Of a stretch of DNA of 64,000 nucleotides, positions 28,522-42,313 are shown in pieces. This DNA is from Massilia yuzhufengensis (GTDB taxonomy: Bacteria > Pseudomonadota > Gammaproteobacteria > Burkholderiales > Burkholderiaceae_D). Positions within the stretch are counted from its first letter, which is position 1. The number at the start of each line of letters is the position of its first letter. The stretch is from positions 28,527 to 92,526 of the forward strand of contig NZ_FOLD01000024.1 in the NCBI RefSeq assembly GCF_900112225.1. Direction: 5' to 3'. The notes under the pieces are model-generated. The model saw only the letters and a program-made list of their open reading frames with translations. It made no database searches and had not been told where the DNA came from. The translations under genes were made by a program, and so were the position numbers.

Positions 28522-29151
28522 ATGATCAAGTTTTTATTCGACATGCTGCCGGTGATCCTGTTCTTCGGCATGTACAAGTATGGCGAAAGCAACCAGGAAT
28601 GGGCCCACGGCATCGTCACCAACCAGCTTGGCTTCCTGATCTCGGGCGCCGTGCCGGCCTCGCAGTCGCCGATCCTGCTGGCGACCGTGGTCACGATCCT
28701 GGCGACCGTGCTGCAGATCGCTTACCTGCTCGCGCGCCGGCGCAAGGTGGACGGGATGCTGTGGCTGTCGCTGGGCGTGGTGGTGGTCGCCGGCGGCGCC
28801 ACCATCTACTTCCATGACGACACCTTCATCAAGTGGAAACCGACGATCCTGTACTGGGCCTTCGGCGCCGCCCTGCTGCTGGCCCACCTGATCTACCGCA
28901 AGAACCTGATGCGCTCGGCCCTGGGGGCCGCCATGAACCTGCCCGAGGCGGTGTGGACCCGCGTGCTGTACGCGTGGATCGCCTTCTTCGTGGCGCTGGG
29001 CCTGCTGAACTTGCTGATGGCCTTCGTGGTCTTCAGTAACGATACCGGCGCCTGGGTCAGCTTTAAATTGTTTGGCATCACGGGCATCCTGTTTGCCTTC
29101 ATCGTGATCCAGTCGCTGTTCCTTTCCAAACATATTCAGGAGGATGCATGA
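28522..29151 (+). CDS. yciB: Inner-membrane-spanning protein YciB (septation protein A)
   Basis: A 209-residue membrane protein with about five to six hydrophobic segments. The N-terminus MIKFLFDMLPVILFFGMYK and the middle FHDDTFIKWKPTILYWAFG are diagnostic of the IspZ/YciB family. It acts in the inner membrane in cell-envelope integrity and cell division. Between msrB and bolA the spacing is tight (11 nt, then ATGA overlap), so msrB-yciB-bolA is one operon. GAGGAAACC lies before the ATG. Confidence 0.94.
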   Translation: MIKFLFDMLPVILFFGMYKYGESNQEWAHGIVTNQLGFLISGAVPASQSPILLATVVTILATVLQIAYLLARRRKVDGMLWLSLGVVVVAGGATIYFHDDTFIKWKPTILYWAFGAALLLAHLIYRKNLMRSALGAAMNLPEAVWTRVLYAWIAFFVALGLLNLLMAFVVFSNDTGAWVSFKLFGITGILFAFIVIQSLFLSKHIQEDA

Positions 29152-29432
29152 GTAACGACCAGAGCCGTACCGAACGCCTGCGCGAGCGCCTGCAGGCCGA
29201 GCTGGCCCCGAGCCTGCTCGAGATCAGCGATGATTCCCACCTGCACGCCGGCCATGCCGGCGCCGCTTCCGGCGGCAGCCATTACAGCGTCAAAGTGGTC
29301 TCCGAGAAGTTCCAGGGCCTCACGCTGGTCATGCGACATCGTCTTGTGTATGATGCCGTGCACGAAATGATTAACAAGGCGGAAATTCACGCGCTGGCCA
29401 TCACGGCCATCGCACCGTCCGAAGCAGCCTGA
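29148..29432 (+). CDS. bolA: BolA-family protein
   Basis: A 94-residue protein with the BolA/IbaG fold: DDSHLHAGHAGAASGGSHYSVKVVSEKFQG, then RHRLVYDAVHEMI, ending HALAITAIAP. The histidine in RHRLVY is the likely 2Fe-2S ligand when paired with a monothiol glutaredoxin. BolA proteins act in iron-sulfur trafficking and stress morphology. The start overlaps yciB as ATGA. The parvulin genes follow 137 nt later, as in many betaproteobacteria. Confidence 0.94.
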   Translation: MSNDQSRTERLRERLQAELAPSLLEISDDSHLHAGHAGAASGGSHYSVKVVSEKFQGLTLVMRHRLVYDAVHEMINKAEIHALAITAIAPSEAA

Positions 29433-29568
29433 AGACTGGCCACCCTGTGGCCGCCTTCAGTCAGCTTTAAGAATAGTGGCCGACAATCTTTATCGCGAAT
29501 CGTTGAACCAGAAGTACAAGAACATATCCAATCTCGTCCAAGCACATCTCCCCACAGGAATTCCAGAA

Positions 29569-30348
29569 ATGACTTTTAAGCCAGCACGCCTGCTGTTCGC
29601 CCTGATCGCCGTTGCCGCGGCACCTGCCTTCGCGCAAAACCTCGCCGTGGTCAACGGCAAGCCGATCCCGACTTCGCGCGTGGAAGAAGCCGTCAAGCAG
29701 CTGGTGGCCGCAGGCCGTGGCCAGGATTCGCCGCAGATGCGCATGGCGATCAAGGAAGAAATGATCGCGCGTGAAGTGCTGATGCAGGAAGCCGTCAAGC
29801 AGGGCTACGACAAGAAGCCGGAAGTCAAGGCAGCCCTCGACCAGGCCCGCCAGGCCATCGTCGTCAACCAGCTGGCGCGCGACTACATGGGCAAGAACCC
29901 GGTCTCGGACGCCGAGATCAAGGCGGAATACGACCGCTTCACCAAGCAGACCGGCGACAAGGAATACCACGTGCGCCACATCCTGCTGGAAAACGAAGCC
30001 GACGCCAAAGCCGTGATCGCCAAGATCAAGGCCGGCAGCAAGTTCGAAGAACTCGCCAAGCAATCGAAGGACACCGGCACCGCCAACAATGGCGGCGACC
30101 TGGACTGGGCAAGCCCATCGTCCTTCCCGCCTGAATTCGCGGCCGGCTTCACCGGCCTGCAAAAAGGCGCCGTGACCGAAAATCCAGTCAAGACCGCCAA
30201 TGGCTTCCACGTCATCAAGCTCGACGACACCCGTGCCGCCAAGCTGCCGACCCTGGAAGAAGTCAAGCCGCAGATCGCCGAAGCCCTTACCCAGCAGAAG
30301 CTGGAGCAGTTCAAAGAGCAAATGGTCAAAAAGGCAAAGGTGCAGTAA
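29569..30348 (+). CDS. Secreted parvulin-type peptidyl-prolyl isomerase, copy 1
   Basis: A 259-residue protein with a signal peptide (MTFKPARLLFALIAVAAAPAFAQ), a SurA-like N-terminal region (about 24-130) and a rotamase domain (about 130-225) with YHVRHILLENEADAKAVI, GGDLDWASPSSFPPEF and GFHVIKLDD. It is probably periplasmic and folds outer-membrane or secreted proteins. The chosen start is the ATG at 29569, since the upstream part of the open frame does not look like family sequence. It is a tandem paralogue of the next gene. It follows bolA. Confidence 0.92.
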   Translation: MTFKPARLLFALIAVAAAPAFAQNLAVVNGKPIPTSRVEEAVKQLVAAGRGQDSPQMRMAIKEEMIAREVLMQEAVKQGYDKKPEVKAALDQARQAIVVNQLARDYMGKNPVSDAEIKAEYDRFTKQTGDKEYHVRHILLENEADAKAVIAKIKAGSKFEELAKQSKDTGTANNGGDLDWASPSSFPPEFAAGFTGLQKGAVTENPVKTANGFHVIKLDDTRAAKLPTLEEVKPQIAEALTQQKLEQFKEQMVKKAKVQ

Positions 30349-30360
30349 TATGTCTCACCG

Positions 30361-30389
30361 CCGGTGCTGCCCTTCCTTACGGCAGCCGG
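30361..30389 (+). other. Hairpin between the two parvulin genes
   Basis: GCTGCC and GGCAGC form a stem, extended by CCG/CGG beyond a two-base bulge, in the 90-nt gap between the paralogues. No T-run follows. It may stabilise the upstream message or reduce read-through. Confidence 0.45.
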
Positions 30390-30438
30390 TTATTGCCGCC
30401 CGCGGCGAACTTTCTCGTGTTTAGATAGGACCTCAACA

Positions 30439-31215
30439 ATGATTTTGAAGCCAGCCCGCCTGTTGTTAGCCATGATCGCCCTCGTTGCCGCGCCAGCATT
30501 CGCGCAGAACATTGCGACCGTCAATGGCAAGCCCATCCCGGCGGCCAAGGTTGACCAGCTGGTCAAGCAAGTCGTCGCCCAGGGCCGCGGTACCGATTCG
30601 CCGCAGCTGCGCGAAGCGATCAAGAAAGACCTGATCGGCCGTGAAGTGCTGATCCAGGAAGCCGACAAGCAAGGCGTCGGCGGCCGTGCCGACGTCAAGG
30701 CAGCGATCGACAACGCCCGCCAGAGCATCATCATCAACGCGATGCTCGCCGACTACGTCAAGAAAAATCCGATCAAGGATGCCGACATCAAGGCCGAGTA
30801 CGACAAGTACAAGTCCACGATGGGGGACAAGGAGTACCACGCACGCCACATCCTGGTGGGTACCGAAGACGAAGCCAAGGCCATCATCGCCAAGCTGAAG
30901 GCCGGTTCCAAGTTCGAAGAGCTGGCCAAGCAGTCGAAAGACGGTTCGGCGGCCAACGGCGGCGACCTGGACTGGGCAAGCCCGGCCAACTACGTGCCTG
31001 AGTTCTCGAAAGCCATGATCGCCCTGCAAAAAGGCGCCATCACCGAGACCCCGGTCAAGACCCAGTACGGCTTCCACGTGATCAAGCTGGAAGACACCCG
31101 CGCGGCCAAGATCCCTGCGCTGGACGAAGTCAAGCAGCAGGTCGCGGAACAACTGCAGCAGCGCCAGCTGGCGCAGTTCCGCGAGAGCCTGGTCAAGAAG
31201 GCCAAAGTGCAGTAA
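30439..31215 (+). CDS. Secreted parvulin-type peptidyl-prolyl isomerase, copy 2
   Basis: A 258-residue paralogue of the preceding gene with the same plan: signal peptide MILKPARLLLAMIALVAAPAFAQ, N-terminal SurA-like helices, and a rotamase domain with YHARHILVGTEDEAKAII and GGDLDWASPANYVPEF. The two proteins share most residues, including the C-terminal VKKAKVQ. The clearest differences lie in the N-terminal helices (about 30-90). The start at 30439 has AGGA 8 nt upstream. A strong terminator follows at 31237. Confidence 0.93.
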   Translation: MILKPARLLLAMIALVAAPAFAQNIATVNGKPIPAAKVDQLVKQVVAQGRGTDSPQLREAIKKDLIGREVLIQEADKQGVGGRADVKAAIDNARQSIIINAMLADYVKKNPIKDADIKAEYDKYKSTMGDKEYHARHILVGTEDEAKAIIAKLKAGSKFEELAKQSKDGSAANGGDLDWASPANYVPEFSKAMIALQKGAITETPVKTQYGFHVIKLEDTRAAKIPALDEVKQQVAEQLQQRQLAQFRESLVKKAKVQ

Positions 31216-31236
31216 GTCGGTTCTTGCCGATCGAGA

Positions 31237-31262
31237 AGCGCTCCCGAGGGGGCGCTTTTTTT
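31237..31262 (+). terminator. Intrinsic terminator after parvulin copy 2
   Basis: AGCGCTCCC, GAG and GGGGGCGCT are followed by a run of T residues. It is 22 nt after the stop codon and just before palindromic element B. Confidence 0.9.
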
Positions 31263-31293
31263 ATGTCCGGAGCATCAGCACCCCAACTTCGCA

Positions 31294-31441
31294 ACTTCGG
31301 GGTCAGGTCTGACATTCGGACACGAACTCTGCGGTAGGACGTCAATCGATGCCTTGCGACTGGAGAAATACCGGCAACAAGCAGTGGCCCGGCATCGGTA
31401 CGGCTCAGGCCGTGTCCAAATGTCAGACCTGACCCCGAAGT
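31294..31441. repeat. Palindromic intergenic element, copy B
   Basis: A 148-bp element with inverted terminal arms (31294-31324 and 31411-31441) of the same sequence as copies A and C, starting ACTTCGGGGTCAGGTCTGAC. Its interior is longer (about 86 bp) and unrelated. It lies between the convergent parvulin and purL genes, flanked on each side by that gene's own terminator. Confidence 0.85.
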
Positions 31442-31449
31442 GCGAAGCG

Positions 31450-31474
31450 AAAAAAAGCGCCTCCTCGGAGGCGC
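31450..31474 (-). terminator. Intrinsic terminator of purL
   Basis: On the minus strand GCGCCTCC, GA and GGAGGCGC are followed by seven T residues. It is 24 nt past the purL stop. Confidence 0.9.
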
Positions 31475-31497
31475 TTGTCAATTCAACGAACAAACGC

Positions 31498-35541
<4,044 letters not shown>

Positions 35542-35594
35542 GGCTGAGAAGTCGGTTGATGCAGCGTCGCTGCTTGGGTGGAAGATAGCCCGCC

Positions 35595-35623
35595 ATTATA
35601 CAGTGTTGCAATGCAGCGTTGCA
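35595..35623 (-). promoter_or_regulatory. purL promoter with overlapping palindrome
   Basis: On the minus strand an extended -10 (TGTATAAT, hexamer 35595-35600) lies about 54 nt before the purL start. A 17-bp near-perfect palindrome TGCAATGCAGCGTTGCA (35607-35623) fills the spacer. This is a plausible repressor site. Confidence 0.55.
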
Positions 35624-35764
35624 TTCCCGGCTACGCGGTACTTGTAGAACGGACATTTCTTGATCCGGGAGGAACTTATCGGTATTGTAAGGGCTACATC
35701 ATTACAAGAGGCGCGCGCGGCCAGCCTGCCGGCACGTACGCAAACGGGGATTGGAACGGGAACG

Positions 35765-37396
35765 ATGATGCAAGACAATGCAAACCTGTCGGTGCTGGTG
35801 GTGGACCCGAACCCGGGCATGCGCGCCAGCCTGCAGAACATGCTGAACCAGGCCGGCATCAACAAGGTCGAATCGGCGGTCAATGCCAGCACCGCCATCA
35901 AGCAGCTGGCCAAGCGCGCCTACGACATCATCCTGTGCGAATACGACCTGGGCGGCCCGCAGGGCGACGGCCAGGACGGCCAGCAGCTGCTGGAAGACCT
36001 GCGCCAGCACCGCCTCATCACTGCGTCGACCATCTTCATCATGCTCACCTCCGAAGGCGTGTACGACAAGGTGGTCAGCGCGGCCGAACTCACGCCGACC
36101 GACTACGTGCTCAAACCCTTCACGGTCGACATGCTCAGCACCCGCATCAAGCGCGCGCTCGAGCGCCGCACCGCCCTGCTCCCGGTCTGGCAACTGGCCG
36201 CGCAAGGCAAGCCGCTCGACGCCATCCGCGCCTGCGCCACCGCCGCCCTTACCAGCCCGCGCTACGCGCTCGACTTCCTGCGCCTGCGCGCCGAGCTGCA
36301 CGTCTCGGTGGGCGAACAGCGCGAAGCCGGCGCGCTGTACCGCGACGTGCTGGCCGAGCGCCCGCTGGGCTGGGCCGGCCTCGGGCTGGCGCGCACCATG
36401 GTCGCGCAGGGACAGGTGGAAGAAGCCCGCGACACCCTGGCGCAGCTGGTGCAGGCAAACCCGCGCCTGATGGCAGCCTACGACTTGCTGGCGCGCTGCC
36501 ACGAACAGCTGGGCGCCAGCAACGACGCGCAGAAGGTGCTCGAAGAAGCCGTCTCGATCTCGCCGCACATGGTGCGCCGTCTGCGCAAGCTGGGTGAAGT
36601 CGCGATGGAAAACGGCGACGCCGAAGCGGCCGAGAAATCGTTCAAGCAGGTGGTGAACAAGGCGCGCTATTCCGAATTCCGCAACCCCGAAGACCACGTC
36701 AACCTGGTCAAGGCGCTGGTCACGCGCGGCGACGTGCAGGGGGCCAGCGGCGTGATCCGCGACCTGGAGCGCTCGATGCGCGGCAGCGCCAATGCGGACG
36801 CCTGCAAGTCCTTCTCCAACGCCCTGCTGCACGAAAAGATGGGCAACGTGAGCGCCGCCGTGGCCGAGCTGCAGATGGCGGTGAGCGCCACCCGCACCAG
36901 CAGCGGCCTGTCCTCGCACCTGAAGATCGGCCTGGCCCAGGCCTGCCTGGAACACCAGATGGACGAGCAGGCCTCGAGCGTCATGATGACCGTGATGCAC
37001 GACGCCTCCAGCCCGGTGACGGTGGACGAGGCGATGGGCGTGTTCGTGCGCGCCGGCCGGCCCGACCTGGCCGACGGCATGGGCCAGCAGTTGCGTGCGC
37101 AGGCGCAGATCCTGCTCGGCGTGGCCGACGAGAAGCGCAACATGGGCGACGTGCGCGGCGCCGTGCAAACCCTGATGGAAGCGCTGCACATGGCGCCGGG
37201 GAACCAGGCCGTGATGGTGGCGGTCGCCGGCGGCATCCTGCGCCAGGTGTCCGAGCTCGGCTGGGACCATAGCTTGAGTGTGGTGGCCGCCGGGCAGATC
37301 GAGCGGCTGCGCGCGCTCGACCCGGGCCATCCGCGCCTGGCGGCACTGGGCGAGGAGTTCCAGCAGGCCAAGCGCAAGTTCGGTATTTCTAGCTAG
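35765..37396 (+). CDS. Response-regulator receiver fused to TPR repeats (altered phosphoacceptor)
   Basis: A 543-residue protein. Residues 1-125 form a receiver domain (SVLVVDPNPGMRASLQNML, T95, and K117 in YVLKPF). Residues from about 145 to 540 are tetratricopeptide-like helices, such as DACKSFSNALLHEKMGNVSAAVAELQMAV. The usual phosphoacceptor Asp is a glutamate (E59 in ILCEYDLGG), and the acidic pair is D14-P15 rather than Asp-Asp. So the receiver may be locked or unphosphorylatable, while the TPR part binds partners. I chose the ATG at 35765; an upstream frame to 35660 lacks support. It is divergent from purL and has no kinase nearby. Confidence 0.85.
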   Translation: MMQDNANLSVLVVDPNPGMRASLQNMLNQAGINKVESAVNASTAIKQLAKRAYDIILCEYDLGGPQGDGQDGQQLLEDLRQHRLITASTIFIMLTSEGVYDKVVSAAELTPTDYVLKPFTVDMLSTRIKRALERRTALLPVWQLAAQGKPLDAIRACATAALTSPRYALDFLRLRAELHVSVGEQREAGALYRDVLAERPLGWAGLGLARTMVAQGQVEEARDTLAQLVQANPRLMAAYDLLARCHEQLGASNDAQKVLEEAVSISPHMVRRLRKLGEVAMENGDAEAAEKSFKQVVNKARYSEFRNPEDHVNLVKALVTRGDVQGASGVIRDLERSMRGSANADACKSFSNALLHEKMGNVSAAVAELQMAVSATRTSSGLSSHLKIGLAQACLEHQMDEQASSVMMTVMHDASSPVTVDEAMGVFVRAGRPDLADGMGQQLRAQAQILLGVADEKRNMGDVRGAVQTLMEALHMAPGNQAVMVAVAGGILRQVSELGWDHSLSVVAAGQIERLRALDPGHPRLAALGEEFQQAKRKFGISS

Positions 37397-37564
37397 CGCG
37401 GGCCTTCCCTACCCTTGTCGGGGTCGGTGACAGACGCGCAACGAACGGCGGGCTGCGGGGCGTGATCCTACGCACGACCACGCCATCTACTGACATGCTG
37501 CGTTGCAGCATTTGCGTACACTAGCGAAAAAACAGCGGAGACTTCCATCTTCAGAGAGGTCGAC

Positions 37565-38527
37565 ATGAGTCATTTCGCAACAACCGGCTGGCCGTTCTAT
37601 GGCTGGAACCCGTGGTCCTTCGTCGAAGACAGCGGGAGCGGATCCTGCGCTCCCCGGCCCGACCAGGGTACATTCCTCGCCGGGAGCTTCCAGCACGGCC
37701 CCGACTGCCTGCAGTACAAGCTGTATATCCCCGGCAGCCACCGCGGCGAGTCCATCCCGCTGATCGTCATGCTGCACGGCTGCGGCCAAAGCGCCGACGA
37801 TTTCGCCCTCGGCACCGGCATGAACGCACTGGCCGAGCAAGCCCCGTGCATGGTCCTGTATCCGGAACAATCGCAAGGAGCGAACTGGAACCGCTGCTGG
37901 AACTGGTACGACGAAGCCCACCACGCCCGCGGCGAGGGCGAGCCCGGCCTGATCGCGGCGCTGACCGAGCACCTGATGCTTGAGTACCCGATCGACCGCG
38001 CGCGCGTTTCCGTGGCCGGCCTCTCGGCGGGCGGCGCCATGGCCGTCATCCTCGGGCGCACCTATCCGGACGTGTTCAAGGCGGTCGGCTGCCATTCGGG
38101 CCTGCCCCACGGCAGCGCCAGGGATGGCGTGAGCGCCATGCTGGCGATGCGCACCGGCGCCGACTTCGCCTCGCTATCGCAGGCCACGCCGCTGCCGACG
38201 CCCACCATCGTCTTCCACGGCGATGTGGACCAGACGGTGCATCAACAAAACAGCGCCGACGTGGTGCAGCAGGCGCTGGCCTGCTACACCTCCCAGGTCC
38301 CGGGCGAATCGCGCGAAACGGCCATGTGCGAACAGACCGGCGAGACCAGCGGGCGCAGCTTCACACGCCACACCCATCGCGGAGAAAGCGGCGACGTCGT
38401 GGCGGAACACTGGACCATCCACGGCACCGGCCACGCCTGGTCCGGCGGCAACCACCACGGCAGCTACACCGACACCCGTGGCCCCGACGCCAGCAAGGAA
38501 ATGCTCCGCTTTTTCCTGCAACGATAA
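37565..38527 (+). CDS. PHB-depolymerase-family esterase
   Basis: A 320-residue alpha/beta hydrolase. It has the oxyanion strand PLIVMLHGCGQSADDFA (about 65-81), the lipase box GLSAGGA with its nucleophile serine (about 153-159), the acid in VFHGDVDQTVH and the histidine in IHGTGHAWSGG. Members hydrolyse poly- or oligo-hydroxybutyrate, or feruloyl/acetyl esters. No clear signal peptide is visible at the N-terminus (MSHFATTGWPFYGW), so a cytosolic location is possible. Its start has AGAGAG upstream. It is monocistronic, convergent with the oxoprolinase gene across element C. Confidence 0.88.
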   Translation: MSHFATTGWPFYGWNPWSFVEDSGSGSCAPRPDQGTFLAGSFQHGPDCLQYKLYIPGSHRGESIPLIVMLHGCGQSADDFALGTGMNALAEQAPCMVLYPEQSQGANWNRCWNWYDEAHHARGEGEPGLIAALTEHLMLEYPIDRARVSVAGLSAGGAMAVILGRTYPDVFKAVGCHSGLPHGSARDGVSAMLAMRTGADFASLSQATPLPTPTIVFHGDVDQTVHQQNSADVVQQALACYTSQVPGESRETAMCEQTGETSGRSFTRHTHRGESGDVVAEHWTIHGTGHAWSGGNHHGSYTDTRGPDASKEMLRFFLQR

Positions 38528-38541
38528 CCCCGCAACAACCC

Positions 38542-38636
38542 ACTTCGGGGTCAGGTCTGACAATCGGACACGGCCTCGTCCGTCGTTGGCCGGTACGGAT
38601 GGGCTCGTGTCCAAATGTCAGACCTGACCCCGAAGT
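38542..38636. repeat. Palindromic intergenic element, copy C
   Basis: A 95-bp element with arms matching copies A and B. It lies between the convergent esterase and hydantoinase/oxoprolinase genes, 14 nt from one stop and 12 nt from the other. No separate terminator is seen here, so the element itself may end both transcripts. Confidence 0.85.
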
Positions 38637-38648
38637 TGCGAAGTTGGT

Positions 38649-41600
38649 TTAGGGCGGGCCGTAGCCGCCGCCGCCGGGGGTGTCGATGACAAACACGTCG
38701 CCGGCCCCCATCTCCACCTTGCCGATGTGGCCGAGTGCCTCGACGCTGCCGTCGGCGCGCAGCACGGTGTTGCGGCCACGCTCGCCCGGTTCGCCGCCGG
38801 CCATGCCGAAGGGCGCGTGGATGCGGTTGTTCGACAGGATGGCGGCGGTCATCGGTTCGAGGAAGCGCACCTGGCGCGTGCCGCCGCTGCCGCCGTGCCA
38901 GCGGCCCGCGCCGCCGGAGCCATGGCGGATGGCGTAGCTTTCCAGCCGCACCGGGAAGCGGAATTCGAGGATCTCGGGGTCGGTCAGGCGCGAGTTGGTC
39001 ATGTTGGTCTGGACCACGTCGGTGCCGTCGAAGCCCTCGCCCGCGCCGGCGCCGCCGGAGATGGTTTCGTAGTACTGGTAGCGCGCGTTCCCGAAGGTGA
39101 AGTTGTTCATCGTGCCCTGGCTGGCCGCCATCGCACCCAGCGCCCCGTACAAGGCGTTGGTGATGCAGGTCGAGGTCTCGACGTTTCCGGACACCACCGA
39201 GGCCGGGTAATGCGGGTTGAGCATCGAGCCGGGCGGGATGATCACCTTGATGGGCTTGAGGCAGCCGGCGTTGAGCGGGATCTCGTCGTCGACCAGCGTG
39301 CGAAACACGTACAGCACCGCGGCCATGCACACGGCCGACGGCGCGTTGAAGTTGTTCGCCAGCTGGCGAGAGGTGCCAGTGAAATCGACTTCGGCGCTGC
39401 GGCCGTCGCGGTCGACGCGGATCGCCACCTCGATGCGGGCGCCGTTGTCGAGATCGTAGCTGTACTGGCCATCCTTGAGCGCCGAGATCACGCGGCGCAC
39501 GGCTTCCTCGGCGTTGTCCTGCACGTGGCCCATGTAGGCGCGCACCACGTCCAGTCCATAGTAGGCCACCATCTTGTGCAGCTCTTCCACGCCCTTCTGG
39601 TTGGCGGCCACTTGCGCACGCAGGTCGGCCATATTCTGGTCGGGGTTGCGGGCCGGGTAGCGCGCGCCGGTCAGCAGCGCCCGGGCTTCGCGCTCGCGCA
39701 GCACGCCATCGAGGCCATCGACCAGCTTGAAATTGTCGATCAGGACGCCCTCCTGCTCGATGTGCTGCGAATCGGGCGGCATCGAGCCTGGCGTGGTGCC
39801 GCCGATGTCGGCGTGATGGCCGCGCGAACCCACGTAGAACAGGATCTCGCTTCCCGCTTCGTCGAATACCGGTGAGATCACCGTGACATCGGGCAGGTGG
39901 GTGCCGCCGTTATACGGGTCGTTGAGCATGTAGACGTCGCCCGCACGCATGCGGCCGGCGTTCTCGCGCATGACGGTCTTGATGCTCTCGCCCATGGAAC
40001 CCAGGTGCACCGGCATGTGCGGCGCGTTGGCCACCAGCTTGCCGTCGGCGTCGAAGATCGCGCAGCTGAAGTCGAGCCGTTCCTTGATGTTGACCGAGTA
40101 GGCGGTGTTCTGCAGGCGCAGGCCCATCTGCTCGGCGATGGACATGAACAGGCTGTTGAAGATCTCCAGCATCACCGGGTCGGCGCTGGTGCCGATGGCG
40201 CGCCGCTCCGGCAGGGCCTCCACGCGCTGCAGGACCAGGTGATTGTGTGGTGTCACCTCGGCTTGCCACCCTGGCTCGACCACCGTGGTGGCATTGGCTT
40301 CGGCGATGATCGCCGGGCCGCGCACGATGTCGCCGGGCCCGATGGCGTCGCGCAGGAACAGCCCGGTGTCGCGCCAGGCGCCGCCGCTGAACATGCGCAC
40401 GGTTTCCCCTGGCGCCGGCTGGGCGCCGGCGGAAACGGCCTGCGCCGCGGCTTCCGGCGGCGCGTCCGACCGGCCGATGGCCTCCACCGACACCGCTTCG
40501 ACCACCAGCGCGCGCGAGGGCATCAGGAAGGAATAGCGGCGCTTGTAGGCCCCCTCGAAGGCGGCCTGCATCGCCTCGATGCCGGCAAACGGCACGACGA
40601 TGGCCGAATCGGTGCCTTCGTAGCGCAGGTGGACGCGCCGCACCAGTGCGATGCGCTCGCTGGCCACCCCTTGCGCCAGCAATTGCCCGCGCACCTGTTC
40701 GCCCAGCGCATCCAGGCGCGCGGCCAGGGCGTCGAGGCCCGCATCGTTCAGGCGCTGCTCCACGGCCTGCTCGCGCATCGCCGCCTGGTCGGCCAGGCCC
40801 ATGCCGTAGGCCGACAGCACCCCGGCCAGCGAATGGATGAATACCGTCTTCATGCCCAGTGCGTCGGCCACCAGGCAGGCATGCTGCCCGCCGGCGCCGC
40901 CAAAGCTGGTCAGCGCGTACTCGGTCACGTCGTGGCCGCGCTGCACCGAGATCTGCTTGATCGCATTGGCCATGTTGCCGACCGCGATACGGATGAAGCC
41001 TTCGGCCACTTCTTCTGGGGCGGGCGTGCTGTCGGCGCCCTCCCCGATCCGGCCTGCCATGGCCGCGAAGCCGGCGCGCACGGCCTCGAGATCGAGCGGA
41101 TCGTTGCCGCCTGCGCCAAACAGGCGCGGGAAGTGATGCGGCTGGATCTTGCCCAGCATGACGTTGCAGTCGGTGACCGCCAGCGGCCCGCCGCGCCGGT
41201 AGCTGGCCGGGCCAGGGTTGGCGCCGGCGCTGTCCGGGCCGACGCGGTAGCGGGCGCCGTCGAAGTGCAGGATCGAGCCGCCGCCCGCCGCCACCGTGTG
41301 GATGCTCATCATCGGCGCGCGCATGCGCACGCCGGCGACCTGGGTCTCGAACACGCGTTCGAACTCGCCCGAGAAGTGCGACACGTCGGTGGACGTACCG
41401 CCCATGTCGAAACCGATCACGCGCTCGAAACCGGCGAGCTGGCTGGCGCGCACCATGCCGACGATGCCGCCGGCAGGTCCCGACAGGATGCTGTCCTTGC
41501 CCTGGAAGGCGCGCGCATCGGTCAGGCCGCCGTTGGACTGCATGAACTGCAGGTGTACGCCGGGCAGCTCGGCGGCCACCTGGTCGACGTAGCGGCGCAG

Positions 41601-42248
41601 GATCGGCGACAGGTAGGCGTCCACCACGGTGGTGTCGCCCCGCGCCACCAGTTTCATCAGGGGACTGACCTCGTGCGACACCGACACCTGGGTAAAGCCG
41701 ATCGCGCGCGCGATGCGGGCGGTGGCGGCTTCGTGGCCGGTGTAGCGGTAGCCGTGCATGAAGACGATGGCGAGCGAGCGCAGGCCGCGATCGAAGGCCG
41801 CCTGCAGCGCGGCGCGGGTGGCGGTTTCGTCCAGCGGCCGCACCACGTCGCCATGCGCGCCCATGCGTTCGTCGACTTCGATCACGCTGGCGTACAGCAG
41901 TTCCGGCAGCACGATGTGGCGGTCGAACAGGCGCGGCCGGTTCTGGTAGGCGATGCGCAGCGCGTCGCCGAAGCCCTTGGTGATCGCAAGCAGGGTCGCC
42001 TCGCCCTTGCGTTCGAGCAGGGCGTTGGTGGCGACCGTGGTGCCCATCTTGACCGCTTCGACCTGGTCTACCGGCACCGGCTGGCCGGGTGCGAGCCCCA
42101 GCAGGTGGCGGATGCCGGCCACCGCCGCGTCGCGGTACTGTTCGGGATGTTCGGACAGGAGCTTGTGCGTGACGAGCTGCCCGTCCGGCCTGCGCGCCAC
42201 GATGTCGGTGAAGGTCCCGCCGCGATCGATCCAGAACTGCCAGTCCAT
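38649..42248 (-). CDS. Fused hydantoinase/oxoprolinase (HyuA-HyuB type, 5-oxoprolinase-like)
   Basis: A 1199-residue protein. The N-terminal half is HyuA-like with the ATP-binding start [20 protein letters not shown], then [14 protein letters not shown] and a second nucleotide-binding strand [13 protein letters not shown]. The C-terminal half (from about residue 680) is HyuB-like with [20 protein letters not shown] and [13 protein letters not shown]. Single-chain members hydrolyse 5-oxoproline to glutamate with ATP, or related cyclic amides. The start at 42248 has AGGAG 9 nt upstream; the frame upstream is not family sequence. It is divergent from nnrE-nnrD with a 65-nt gap. Confidence 0.92.
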   Translation of the reverse strand: MDWQFWIDRGGTFTDIVARRPDGQLVTHKLLSEHPEQYRDAAVAGIRHLLGLAPGQPVPVDQVEAVKMGTTVATNALLERKGEATLLAITKGFGDALRIAYQNRPRLFDRHIVLPELLYASVIEVDERMGAHGDVVRPLDETATRAALQAAFDRGLRSLAIVFMHGYRYTGHEAATARIARAIGFTQVSVSHEVSPLMKLVARGDTTVVDAYLSPILRRYVDQVAAELPGVHLQFMQSNGGLTDARAFQGKDSILSGPAGGIVGMVRASQLAGFERVIGFDMGGTSTDVSHFSGEFERVFETQVAGVRMRAPMMSIHTVAAGGGSILHFDGARYRVGPDSAGANPGPASYRRGGPLAVTDCNVMLGKIQPHHFPRLFGAGGNDPLDLEAVRAGFAAMAGRIGEGADSTPAPEEVAEGFIRIAVGNMANAIKQISVQRGHDVTEYALTSFGGAGGQHACLVADALGMKTVFIHSLAGVLSAYGMGLADQAAMREQAVEQRLNDAGLDALAARLDALGEQVRGQLLAQGVASERIALVRRVHLRYEGTDSAIVVPFAGIEAMQAAFEGAYKRRYSFLMPSRALVVEAVSVEAIGRSDAPPEAAAQAVSAGAQPAPGETVRMFSGGAWRDTGLFLRDAIGPGDIVRGPAIIAEANATTVVEPGWQAEVTPHNHLVLQRVEALPERRAIGTSADPVMLEIFNSLFMSIAEQMGLRLQNTAYSVNIKERLDFSCAIFDADGKLVANAPHMPVHLGSMGESIKTVMRENAGRMRAGDVYMLNDPYNGGTHLPDVTVISPVFDEAGSEILFYVGSRGHHADIGGTTPGSMPPDSQHIEQEGVLIDNFKLVDGLDGVLREREARALLTGARYPARNPDQNMADLRAQVAANQKGVEELHKMVAYYGLDVVRAYMGHVQDNAEEAVRRVISALKDGQYSYDLDNGARIEVAIRVDRDGRSAEVDFTGTSRQLANNFNAPSAVCMAAVLYVFRTLVDDEIPLNAGCLKPIKVIIPPGSMLNPHYPASVVSGNVETSTCITNALYGALGAMAASQGTMNNFTFGNARYQYYETISGGAGAGEGFDGTDVVQTNMTNSRLTDPEILEFRFPVRLESYAIRHGSGGAGRWHGGSGGTRQVRFLEPMTAAILSNNRIHAPFGMAGGEPGERGRNTVLRADGSVEALGHIGKVEMGAGDVFVIDTPGGGGYGPP

Positions 42249-42313
42249 GCATGTGCTCCTGCTGCGCTTGAGAAGTCCTATTGTAGTCCGGCCGCGCGAC
42301 TGTTTTGGCGAAA

